Under the pieces are notes generated by a model that saw only the letters and a program-made list of their open reading frames with translations, was not told the origin of the DNA and did no database searches. From VMFW01 sp038058095 (lineage in GTDB: Bacteria; Patescibacteriota; Minisyncoccia; UBA6257; 2-01-FULL-56-20), in contig JBBUBW010000003.1 in NCBI GenBank assembly GCA_038058095.1, forward strand, positions 1 through 12,225: 12,225 nt of DNA, written 5' to 3'. The position numbers and the translations under genes are program-made. Of the stretch, positions 1 through 5,854 are shown piece after piece (positions within the stretch are counted from its first letter, which is position 1; each line of letters begins with the position of its first letter).

Positions 1-883
1 CGTCCCAGTCGATTTTTCCATACAAGTCATTATCTTGATTGTCTGAACACTGGGGATCAATCCCGGGGTCGAGTTCGCTGATGTCAATAGGATCATAACT
101 TGCGGCATTACCGGCATTTCCGTCGGTATGGCATCCCGGGTCAGCTGTGTCAACTTTCCCGTCTCCGTCGTTATCTTTTCCGTCTGAACATTGCGGCTTG
201 GCTGCTGCTGGGGCATTCCACGTCCAGCATATTTGACGTCCTGGAATCTCAGGAGTGGAGACATTTGTATAATTAATACAACCCGGAGTATCACTAGCGT
301 CATAATTCAAATGATGGCTAAATTGGGTTCGGTCATATATCACACACGCGTTCGCTGGGTATCCTCTAACAGTGCATGTTTGCTTAGTGCCCGAGATAGA
401 ACAGTCCATATTTACGGATACCGGGCCAAACCTAGCTTTCAAATTTTCAATATACCAAGGCGCGTAAAGATTATAAGTTACTCCGCGCTTATCCACCCCA
501 CTCCAGACTTGGTCTTGGCAAACTGTGCCAGGGCGACTAGCCACCCAACGCCCCGGGAAAAGGCCACCGCCCCTCATTGCCCAACTAGCCGTGATTTTGC
601 TCAAATCATAAGAAAATTCTATTCTATCTCCAACTTGAACATTGTCTGTTACGTTTCCAACCAAGACTTTTCCATCAGAAAGCCGAACCGCCTCTGCGTT
701 ATAGGTAATTCTTTCATCGCCACTAATACTGTAATCCCCCACCCAATGACTGCTCGGCGGAGTATAAAGCCCTCCCCTATACCAAAAGTGCCTCGAGTAA
801 AACTCGGTTCTGCCAGTGACCATAATTACTCCAGTGAAGACTACCGCAAAAACTAGAACACTTATAATTAGTATTTTTTTCAT
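1..883 (-). CDS. Exported surface protein with acidic Cys-bounded repeats, 3' end outside the window
   Basis: An open frame starts at ATG 883-881 and runs 294 codons without a stop to the left edge, so the C-terminus is missing. I read it codon by codon on the minus strand. Residues 1-22 (MKKILIISVLVFAVVFTGVI) form a signal peptide or N-terminal membrane anchor with no lipobox Cys. The middle (about 25-225) is rich in Tyr, Trp and Asp with several Cys, and I do not recognise it. From C232 there is a CSDGKDNDGDGKVD repeat ending in a Cys, and a second copy begins at C279 (CSDNQDND). Such CxDGxDNDGDG repeats are known from secreted bacterial proteins and resemble calcium-binding thrombospondin type 3 repeats. 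The gene starts three bases after the stop of the upstream membrane protein, so co-transcription and a shared envelope role are likely. The specific function is unknown. Confidence 0.85.
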   Translation of the reverse strand, partial: MKKILIISVLVFAVVFTGVIMVTGRTEFYSRHFWYRGGLYTPPSSHWVGDYSISGDERITYNAEAVRLSDGKVLVGNVTDNVQVGDRIEFSYDLSKITASWAMRGGGLFPGRWVASRPGTVCQDQVWSGVDKRGVTYNLYAPWYIENLKARFGPVSVNMDCSISGTKQTCTVRGYPANACVIYDRTQFSHHLNYDASDTPGCINYTNVSTPEIPGRQICWTWNAPAAAKPQCSDGKDNDGDGKVDTADPGCHTDGNAGNAASYDPIDISELDPGIDPQCSDNQDNDLYGKIDWD

Positions 884-886
884 TTT

Positions 887-2278
887 TTAGTTATTGTTTC
901 CCGGCCGCTCGATTGAAGAAATCATTGGATCATCTCCACTCCTCATTGGGTTTTGAGGAGGCTCTTTTCTCTTCTTGAAAATTATAAGAAAAACCGCAAC
1001 TACTATTATTACTCCAATAACTGCAATTAAGTACCAAGGTCTCTGACTCGCCGTGGGTGGAGTAGAAGTCGAAGCCAATTCCGTTTTATTAGAACAAAAT
1101 TCCGGACCCAGTTCTTTGCAATCGTAGTTTATAACTAATTCATCTACGACCTTGCCTTGATTGTCAGCTATCGTGACTTTGAGTTTTGATTGGTCGTAAG
1201 CTCTGTCACCAGTAAAACTTGCCTTCAAAGCATCTTCGATCTTGCCCTGGTAGGAAAAGTTTTTAATTATCTGGCCAGACCTATCAACTAAAACCGCATC
1301 CACCCTCCCTGAAAAAGGTGTGCCACCAAAAGTACCCTCGATACAAGTGAATACCTGACTTTCTTTACCCTCGCTTATCGGTAAATTATCAATCGCCGTT
1401 ACTCCTATTTTTACAAGACTGCTTGTGCCCCTACTAAACGCGGAATTAAAAAGAGAATTAGAATCGTTCCACTTAACTTTTGAAATAAGAAAATAATTTG
1501 AAAAGCTTTTGTCTCCAACCGTGTAACTCGCCAGTTTTTTCTCTTTAGCCTTCAATTCAATTTTTTCTTGCTTCATATCAATCCTCTCCGCAGAAAGAAG
1601 GGGGTTATTTTTGTAAAGTTCATGGATCACGATAGCTGACTGCTCACCGTTAGTTTCATTCTGAATCGGGATATCAAACTTAATTTCTTCTTCCGTCCCA
1701 AATCTATATTTCAAATCCTGGTCATAAATCTTGCCGTTTATCTTCACATTATTTCGATCAATCCTAACTCCACTTTGAATTTCACTTTTAATAGTAAAAG
1801 AAGTAATGCTATCCGGTAAATTATCTACAAAAGCTACGCCAGCCAAGTTGACTTTATTAGCTACAACGAAATATGAGTAAGCTATATATTCTCCCTGCTT
1901 AGTCCATGCCGGTATCGTCCAAATAAAGTCTATTTTTCGCTGCTCTTTAGGCCTCAGAACTACGCTATTTTTTGTGAAAAATTGATCCACCAAAACACCA
2001 TTTAAATCAGACCTTTTTTCGAAAATCTTCACATATATCCCTCCGCCTACTATGGGGTAATCGTTTTCATTGATTAAGTTAACATAAAACCTAGTTTGTC
2101 CACCAGCAATAGACGACACTAGCTCCGAAGTAATTTCTGTTGTAACTGAAAAAGGCTGGTAAAAATCCGAACACTTTACCGTCTGAAGCGGAGTTGATTC
2201 CTGAGCGCGGATTCCGGTAGGAATAAACACTGAAACCAAAAAAACCGCGACCAATATTTTTATTAAAAGCTTCTTCAT
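887..2278 (-). CDS. Exported, membrane-anchored surface protein of unknown function
   Basis: 463 residues with clear type I topology. The N-terminal signal peptide is MKKLLIKILVAVFLVSVFIP, with likely cleavage near IRA-Q at residues 25-26. A large beta-rich extracytoplasmic region (about 26-410) follows, then one transmembrane helix (about 416-436, WYLIAVIGVIIVVAVFLIIF) and a basic KKRK stop-transfer with a short cytoplasmic tail. The first half contains FYVNLINENDYPIVGGGIYV and a later LRPKEQRKIDFIWTIP, which look like immunoglobulin-like modules of the NEW3/CARDB sort. That assignment is by feel and not proven. Only a few Cys are present. ATG 2278 is chosen because the frame is closed by a stop shortly upstream and the signal peptide starts there. 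It probably forms an operon with the downstream acidic-repeat protein and may anchor or help display it. Confidence 0.85.
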   Translation of the reverse strand: MKKLLIKILVAVFLVSVFIPTGIRAQESTPLQTVKCSDFYQPFSVTTEITSELVSSIAGGQTRFYVNLINENDYPIVGGGIYVKIFEKRSDLNGVLVDQFFTKNSVVLRPKEQRKIDFIWTIPAWTKQGEYIAYSYFVVANKVNLAGVAFVDNLPDSITSFTIKSEIQSGVRIDRNNVKINGKIYDQDLKYRFGTEEEIKFDIPIQNETNGEQSAIVIHELYKNNPLLSAERIDMKQEKIELKAKEKKLASYTVGDKSFSNYFLISKVKWNDSNSLFNSAFSRGTSSLVKIGVTAIDNLPISEGKESQVFTCIEGTFGGTPFSGRVDAVLVDRSGQIIKNFSYQGKIEDALKASFTGDRAYDQSKLKVTIADNQGKVVDELVINYDCKELGPEFCSNKTELASTSTPPTASQRPWYLIAVIGVIIVVAVFLIIFKKRKEPPQNPMRSGDDPMISSIERPGNNN

Positions 2279-2300
2279 GCGATTAGATTTTCTTAACTTG

Positions 2301-2368
2301 CCCTCCTAAGTTTTCCTAGAAACTTTGGCGGGTGAAAAACTTTATATTTTTCGACTACATTAATTATA
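2301..2368 (-). promoter_or_regulatory. -10 box and distant Shine-Dalgarno of the membrane-anchored protein gene
   Basis: On the minus strand a perfect TATAAT lies at 2368-2363 with only a weak -35 about 17 bases upstream (ACACTT). A strong AGGAGGG sits at 2307-2301, but 22 bases separate it from ATG 2278, far longer than the usual 5-10. No other in-frame start codon lies between them. A dyad AAGTTT-TCCTAG-AAACTT (2308-2325) directly abuts the Shine-Dalgarno and could be an operator or RNA hairpin. Confidence 0.45.
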
Positions 2369-2425
2369 TACCTTATTTAGCGCAAAAGTGTTCTTTTATC
2401 CACACTGCCGCTAAGTAGCCAGTGG

Positions 2426-2454
2426 TTGATTTGTGAAGGAAATCAGTGTAAATT
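2426..2454 (+). promoter_or_regulatory. Promoter of tRNA-Asp
   Basis: TTGATT (2426-2431) and TAAATT (2449-2454) are separated by 17 bases, a good sigma-70-type arrangement. Transcription would start about 2461, a few bases before the mature tRNA 5' end at 2466. Confidence 0.7.
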
Positions 2455-2465
2455 TTACCTGTATT

Positions 2466-2539
2466 GCGGGCGTAGCTTAGAGGCTTAAAGCGTTGCCCTG
2501 TCACGGCAAAGACCGCCGGTTCGAATCCGGTCGCCCGCG
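2466..2539 (+). tRNA. tRNA-Asp (anticodon GTC)
   Basis: The complete cloverleaf can be drawn: acceptor GCGGGCG/CGCCCGC, D-stem GCTT/AAGC, anticodon stem TTGCC/GGCAA with loop CTGTCAC (anticodon GTC at 2500-2502), variable loop AGACC, T-arm GCCGG-TTCGAAT-CCGGT, and discriminator G2539 as expected for tRNA-Asp. CCA is not encoded (CAA follows), so it must be added by a nucleotidyltransferase, unlike the CAT tRNA at 12091. Partial direct and inverted copies of its 3' end lie just downstream. Confidence 0.95.
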
Positions 2540-2548
2540 CAAACGAAG

Positions 2549-2581
2549 CTGAGCCGCCCCAAAGTGGGCGGTTTCAGTTTT
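2549..2581 (+). terminator. Terminator after tRNA-Asp
   Basis: The stem CTGAG-CCGCCC / GGGCGG-TTTCAG has a short C-AAAGT loop, one bulged base and a G-T pair, and is followed by TTTT. It starts 10 bases after the tRNA and fits an intrinsic terminator. Confidence 0.75.
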
Positions 2582-2585
2582 GTCT

Positions 2586-2740
2586 GGGCGGCCGGATTCG
2601 AACAAGGGGTGGGTCGGAGGGGAAGCCACAGCACCCCCTCCGTGTAGGAATGAGTCCGCCAGCCGGCGGACGGATTCAAAACCGAGGGTTTTGAAGGAGT
2701 GAGTGAATACGAACGACGTTCGATTGCCGGTCGCCCGCGC
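2586..2740. repeat. Partial inverted and direct copies of the tRNA-Asp 3' end
   Basis: 2586-2603 is the reverse complement of tRNA-Asp 2519-2536 with one mismatch (GTTCGAATCCGGCCGCCC against ...GGTCGCCC). 2718-2740 repeats the tRNA 3' end in direct orientation, with an exact CCGGTCGCCCGCGC. The intervening DNA holds hairpins at 2615-2642 (CGGAGGGG/CCCCTCCG), 2654-2671, 2675-2695 (TTCAAAACC/GGTTTTGAA) and 2711-2721 (GAACG-A-CGTTC). No protein gene is visible. The arrangement resembles an att-like duplication or a decayed insertion at the tRNA end. Confidence 0.7.
2654..2680. repeat. Dispersed palindromic element, copy 1
   Basis: A stem GTCCGCC-AGCC-GGCGGAC is followed by GGATTCAAA. The same arrangement, differing by two substitutions and one or two bases at the palindrome end, recurs at 10856-10883 inside murD. 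It lies in the noncoding block after tRNA-Asp. Confidence 0.75.
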
Positions 2741-2744
2741 GCTA

Positions 2745-2782
2745 GAAAAACTAACCCCGCCCTCTTGAGGGGTTAGTTTTTC
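2745..2782. terminator. Bidirectional terminator
   Basis: A perfect 14-bp stem GAAAAACTAACCCC/GGGGTTAGTTTTTC with a 10-base loop carries A and T runs at both ends, so it can act on either strand. Confidence 0.75.
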
Positions 2783-2784
2783 AG

Positions 2785-2815
2785 CGCCCCGAAGAAGCGA
2801 AGCGTAAGCGGGGCG
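2785..2815. other. GC-rich hairpin before the CxxC protein gene
   Basis: CGCCCCG (2785-2791) pairs with CGGGGCG (2809-2815) around a loop containing GCGAAGCG. No T-run follows. It lies 60 bases before the promoter of the next gene, and its role is unknown. Confidence 0.5.
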
Positions 2816-2872
2816 AAGAACTCCTGCGTCCCGCCTTGGGGCTACCCTTCTATTTCCTAGAGTAAAAAACTG

Positions 2873-2881
2873 TGCTATAAG
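2873..2881 (+). promoter_or_regulatory. Extended -10 of the CxxC protein gene
   Basis: TGCTATAAG is an extended -10 (TGn plus TATAAG). The nine bases between it and ATG 2891 place the transcription start at or just before the start codon, and no Shine-Dalgarno is present. This suggests a leaderless or near-leaderless mRNA. Confidence 0.55.
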
Positions 2882-2890
2882 TAAGTCAAT

Positions 2891-3412
2891 ATGAATAAAT
2901 TCAAAAAAGGCGGTTTTAAGCCGAGAAGCGGAGGTTTTGGTGGACGCCCCAATTTCGGTGGCGCTAAAAAATTTGGTAATAAGTTTAGCGGCGGAAGAGA
3001 CGGTAATGATAGGCCTGAAAGGCGCTTAGAATTTTTCCCCGCGATATGTTCCGAGTGTAAAAAGAAATGCGAAGTCCCTTTCCGCCCAACGGGGGATAAA
3101 CCGGTCTACTGCCGTGATTGCTTTGGCAAACAAAGACAAGTACCGGGACGCAATTCTAATGGAAGAGATAATGTCGGCGGAGATTTTAGGGTAGACGCTC
3201 GCCCCCAGCGAGAATATCAACCCGAACCCCTAAGAGTTCAAAGCAATGGCGGAATCGACGAGATTAAGCAACGTCTCGCCGCGCTTGAATCAAAAGTCAA
3301 TCGCATCCTCGAGCTCGTGAGCCAAAAACCTGAAAGTTCAATTCCTAAAGTAGAAAAAGCCACAAAAGTAAAAGCCCCCGCCCGCAAAACCGCGAAGAAA
3401 ACCAAGAAATAA
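2891..3412 (+). CDS. CxxC-x17-CxxC zinc-binding protein with Gly/Arg-rich head and coiled coil
   Basis: 173 residues. Residues 1-40 are rich in Gly, Phe, Arg and Lys (GGFGGRPNFGG), like an RGG-type nucleic-acid-binding tail. Residues 53-77 hold C53-x2-C56, exactly 17 residues, then C74-x2-C77, with the family-typical EVPFRPTGDKPVYCRDCF. This matches the small CxxC-x17-CxxC domain family common in Patescibacteria, whose role is not established. Residues about 121-147 (IDEIKQRLAALESKVNRILE) form a short heptad-patterned coiled coil suited to dimerisation. The tail is Lys/Ala-rich (KAPARKTAKKTKK). Nucleic-acid binding is my inference from the basic ends and zinc knuckle. The gene is monocistronic between its own extended -10 and a strong terminator. 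Confidence 0.9.
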   Translation: MNKFKKGGFKPRSGGFGGRPNFGGAKKFGNKFSGGRDGNDRPERRLEFFPAICSECKKKCEVPFRPTGDKPVYCRDCFGKQRQVPGRNSNGRDNVGGDFRVDARPQREYQPEPLRVQSNGGIDEIKQRLAALESKVNRILELVSQKPESSIPKVEKATKVKAPARKTAKKTKK

Positions 3413-3451
3413 TTTTTCGTTATTAAATTAATATGGGTTTTTCTTCGCACC

Positions 3452-3483
3452 AAAAAATCACCTTCCGGTTAGGGTGGTTTTTT
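3452..3483. terminator. Bidirectional terminator after the CxxC protein gene
   Basis: The stem AAAAAATCACC/GGTGGTTTTTT is 11 bp with one T-G pair and a 10-base loop, and is flanked by A and T runs. It ends 16 bases before the next start codon, so the deaminase gene needs its own promoter close to its start. Confidence 0.85.
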
Positions 3484-3499
3484 GATAAAGTAAACTAGT

Positions 3500-3943
3500 A
3501 TGATTCATCCAAATAAAAAAATAATGGAGAAAGCGATTGAATTAGCCTCCAAAAAGTATAAAAAATATGGGTATTATTCTGTTGCTGCAATAATTTTTAA
3601 AAACAATCAAATTATTGCGGAAGCGATTACAACAATTAACAAAAAACAAGATCCAACTTGTCATGCCGAAATTAATGTTATTAGAGCTGCGTGTAAAAAA
3701 CTTAAGTCAAAAAGATTAGAAAAATGCTATATCTATTCAACTTATGAGCCTTGTCCAATGTGTGCTGCGGCCGCGGTCTGGGCAAGAATGGAAGGAATAG
3801 TTTACGGTGCCAGCATGAAAGACGAAACAGAAATAAATCCCCAAAGTATTAAAATTCGTTGTTCCGAAGTCATCAAGAAGGGAACCCCAAAATTGAAGAT
3901 ATACCCCAATTTTCTTAGAAGTGAGTGCAAAAAACTACTATGA
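3500..3943 (+). CDS. Nucleoside/guanine deaminase family protein (cytidine deaminase fold)
   Basis: 147 residues, the usual length for the family. The zinc site is complete: H55 and proton-shuttling E57 in CHAEINVIRAAC, and C85/C88 in TYEPCPMCAAAAVWAR. The DPTxHAE...EPCPMC...VxYGAS layout resembles bacterial guanine deaminases and related nucleobase deaminases more than TadA, but the substrate cannot be fixed from sequence. It would act in the cytoplasm by hydrolytic deamination of a base or nucleoside. The gene is A-rich and its product Lys-rich. There is no clear Shine-Dalgarno, and a weak -10-like TAAAGT sits 8 bases before ATG. The stop codon overlaps the start of the next gene (ATGA), implying translational coupling. 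It converges on the SAH hydrolase and adenosine kinase genes, so a purine-salvage link is possible but not shown. Confidence 0.88.
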   Translation: MIHPNKKIMEKAIELASKKYKKYGYYSVAAIIFKNNQIIAEAITTINKKQDPTCHAEINVIRAACKKLKSKRLEKCYIYSTYEPCPMCAAAAVWARMEGIVYGASMKDETEINPQSIKIRCSEVIKKGTPKLKIYPNFLRSECKKLL

Positions 3944-4281
3944 ATTATGAAACTGTAATTTGCCCAACCTGCCACCAACCCGTTACGGCGGAATGGTTTT
4001 TTTGTCCCAATTGTGGGAAAAACTTAAAAGAAAAACCACCCTCAACCACTTGGCTAATGCAAACTGGGTTGTATCTTCTGGCTGTTTTACTTACCCCGCT
4101 TGGTTTATGGCCGGGTATAAAATATCTTCGCAGCCATGACGCGCACGCCCGCCGAGTCGGCATTATCGTGGTCGTACTAACCTCCCTCTCGTTTATCATC
4201 AGTATTTGGCTCTTCTCCTTGTTGTTTGGCAATGCGTTTCAGCAAGCAAATAGCATCCTAAATGGTTCTGTTAATTTCTAA
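3940..4281 (+). CDS. Small zinc-ribbon membrane protein
   Basis: 113 residues from ATG 3940, whose ATG overlaps the preceding TGA. A GTG at 3925 would add five residues, but the overlap is the more natural start. Residues 8-27 form a zinc ribbon (CPTCHQPVTAEWFFCPNC), two CxxC pairs typical of the zinc-ribbon membrane protein class. Two transmembrane helices follow: about 42-62 (TWLMQTGLYLLAVLLTPLGL) and about 78-98 (VGIIVVVLTSLSFIISIWLF). Function is unknown. Translational coupling to the deaminase suggests equal expression but does not prove a shared task. It ends 18 bases from the convergent SAH hydrolase stop codon, with no obvious terminator between them. Confidence 0.8.
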   Translation: MNYETVICPTCHQPVTAEWFFCPNCGKNLKEKPPSTTWLMQTGLYLLAVLLTPLGLWPGIKYLRSHDAHARRVGIIVVVLTSLSFIISIWLFSLLFGNAFQQANSILNGSVNF

Positions 4282-4299
4282 TAGTAATCTAGTCGCGAA

Positions 4300-5568
4300 C
4301 TAAGTCCCGTGTTGCCAAGACGTAAGATACTTAATTTGTTCTTCCGTTAATTTATCTATTCCAATCCCCATTGATTTTAGTTTTAAAGTCGCTACAAAAT
4401 TTTCAATTTCCGTACCCACCTCATACACCTGAGGAGAAAGGGAAGTGTGATTTTTTGAGATCCACTCTGCCGCCAGCGCCTGGGTCGAAAAACTCATATC
4501 CATCACCGACGCCGGGTGTCCTTCAGCCGCTGCGAGATTTACTAATCTTCCTTCCGCAATAAGATAAATTCGCGCGTTTCCTTTCTCGCCGGGAATAATA
4601 TATTCATCCACAAAATTTCTCACGTCTTTTCTTACTGAGCTAGCCAAAGCGGCTAGTTCTTTCACATTCACTTCCACGTCGAAGTGTCCGGAATTACAAA
4701 CCACCGCTCCGTCTTTCATAAGCCGGAAATGTTCTTTTGTTAGTACGTTTATATCTCCCGTAACTGTGCAAAATATATCGCCGATCGAAGCAGTTTCAAG
4801 CATCGGCATTACTCTAAACCCATCCATCGCTGCCTCTAAAGCTTTTATCGGATCAACTTCTGTTACGATAACTTGCGCGCTCATCCCTCGCGCCCTTAGC
4901 GCCAGTCCTCGCCCGCACCACCCGTAGCCAGCGACCACAAAGTTTTTACCCGCAATTAAGGCATCGGTCGCGCGGATTATGCCGTCGAGCGTTGATTGCC
5001 CTGTGCCATACCGATTGTCAAAAAGATTTTTCGTTTTGGCGTCATTTACCGCCATAACCGGAATTTTAAGCGCCCCATCTTTTGCCATCGCCCGCAGTCG
5101 AATCACTCCCGTCGTTGTTTCTTCCAAGCTCCCCCACACTTCTTTTAATTGCGCCGGATATTCATTATGGATAGTCGAAACTAAATCTGCCCCATCATCC
5201 ATCGTAATTTGTGGATGATGTTCTATCGCGGTTCTTAAATGAGAAAAAAAAGTATCGCGGTCTTCCCCTCGCTTTGCGTAAACTTGTATCCCATAATCCT
5301 GAACCAAACTTGCTGCCACATCATCCTGCGTCGAGAGGGGATTTGAAGCGCAAAGCAGAACGTCCGCTCCGCCCGCCTTTAACGCCTTTGCTAAATTTGC
5401 CGTTTCGGCTGTGACGTGCATGCACAAAGACATTTTCATGTCTTTAAACGGTTTTTCTTTTTCAAATCGTTCCCGAGCAGCGGATAAAACCGGCATATCC
5501 AGTTCCGCCCACTCAATACGCTTCTTCCCCTTCGGCGCAAGGCCGATATCTTTGATGTCCGAGTTCAT
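4300..5568 (-). CDS. ahcY: Adenosylhomocysteinase (SAH hydrolase)
   Basis: 422 residues. It converts S-adenosylhomocysteine reversibly to adenosine and homocysteine with bound NAD, relieving product inhibition of methyltransferases. Catalytic and substrate residues are all visible: H51 (SLCMHVTAET), D124/D125 (DDGADL), E150 (EETTTG), and K180, D184 and N185 (KNLFDN). The NAD-binding loop is GYGWCGRG at 214-221. HPASVMDMSF (351-360) is the conserved C-terminal helix region. The protein ends soon after KLTEEQIKYL and lacks the longer Lys/Tyr tail of eukaryotic enzymes, as in short archaeal or thermophile forms. ATG 5568 is directly preceded by the repeat TTTCCTACGGGAC, with no Shine-Dalgarno. 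The upstream gene in the same direction is an adenosine kinase, which would pull the reaction toward hydrolysis. No terminator separates the two, so they may share a transcript. Confidence 0.95.
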   Translation of the reverse strand: MNSDIKDIGLAPKGKKRIEWAELDMPVLSAARERFEKEKPFKDMKMSLCMHVTAETANLAKALKAGGADVLLCASNPLSTQDDVAASLVQDYGIQVYAKRGEDRDTFFSHLRTAIEHHPQITMDDGADLVSTIHNEYPAQLKEVWGSLEETTTGVIRLRAMAKDGALKIPVMAVNDAKTKNLFDNRYGTGQSTLDGIIRATDALIAGKNFVVAGYGWCGRGLALRARGMSAQVIVTEVDPIKALEAAMDGFRVMPMLETASIGDIFCTVTGDINVLTKEHFRLMKDGAVVCNSGHFDVEVNVKELAALASSVRKDVRNFVDEYIIPGEKGNARIYLIAEGRLVNLAAAEGHPASVMDMSFSTQALAAEWISKNHTSLSPQVYEVGTEIENFVATLKLKSMGIGIDKLTEEQIKYLTSWQHGT

Positions 5569-5817
5569 GTCCCGTAGGAAATTAAATATTTTCTGTGATT
5601 GTTATTACTGACCTTTTAAGGATAAGTGCTATTATCGTATTAAGTAGTGTTAAGTTTTGCCTCGAAAATATTTTCATGTTTTCTCGTCCCGTAGGAAATT
5701 GCCGGAAAAGCATTTTGCGAAAGGAAAAATAAGTTTTTTCATTAAATTATGTGTGATGAAATTCTTTCAAATTATTGTGTCCTTTGACGGCAAACGCTTT
5801 ATTTCCTACGGGACATG
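5566..5817. repeat. Perfect 17-bp inverted repeat plus a third internal copy between adoK and ahcY
   Basis: CATGTCCCGTAGGAAAT (5566-5582) and its exact reverse complement (5801-5817) bound a 252-bp stretch. A third copy, GTCCCGTAGGAAATT (5686-5700), matches the first in 15 of 15 bases (5569-5583). The copies are spaced about 117 and 113 bases apart. The first copy includes the ahcY start codon. Each copy has a TCC-TACG-GGA dyad. This could be a small inverted-repeat element, paired regulatory sites, or alternative RNA pairings. The interior also contains a 31-codon open frame (5677-5582 minus) that I do not trust as a gene. Confidence 0.85.
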
Positions 5818-5854
5818 TGAAAAAGTCTAAAGGTTTTTTAAATAAAAATCCAGA

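Noticed and set aside
191..856. Plus-strand open frame of 221 codons
   Set aside because: It is antisense to the exported protein read on the minus strand at 1-883, which has a signal peptide and recognisable acidic repeats. The plus frame has no domain-like sequence and no ribosome binding site.
2485..2679. Minus-strand 64-codon frame ending in DRIRTGG-like residues
   Set aside because: It is the antisense of tRNA-Asp and its hairpin block, a well-known source of false proteins.
3026..3453. Two minus-strand frames opposite the CxxC protein gene
   Set aside because: Both are shadows of the plus-strand gene, which has a clear zinc motif, promoter and terminator.
3945..4232. Minus-strand frame opposite the zinc-ribbon membrane protein
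   Set aside because: The plus-strand gene has two CxxC pairs, two membrane helices and an ATGA overlap with its neighbour. The minus frame has none of these.
5582..5677. 31-codon frame just upstream of ahcY as a leader peptide
   Set aside because: It has no clear ribosome binding site, and a frame of this length is expected by chance in AT-rich DNA. It is noted only as context.
5566..5817. CRISPR array
   Set aside because: There are only three copies, one is inverted, the spacers exceed 100 bases, and no cas genes are present.
5569..5854. SAH or SAM riboswitch upstream of ahcY
   Set aside because: I could not match any known SAH or SAM riboswitch core. The visible structure is explained by the three repeat copies.
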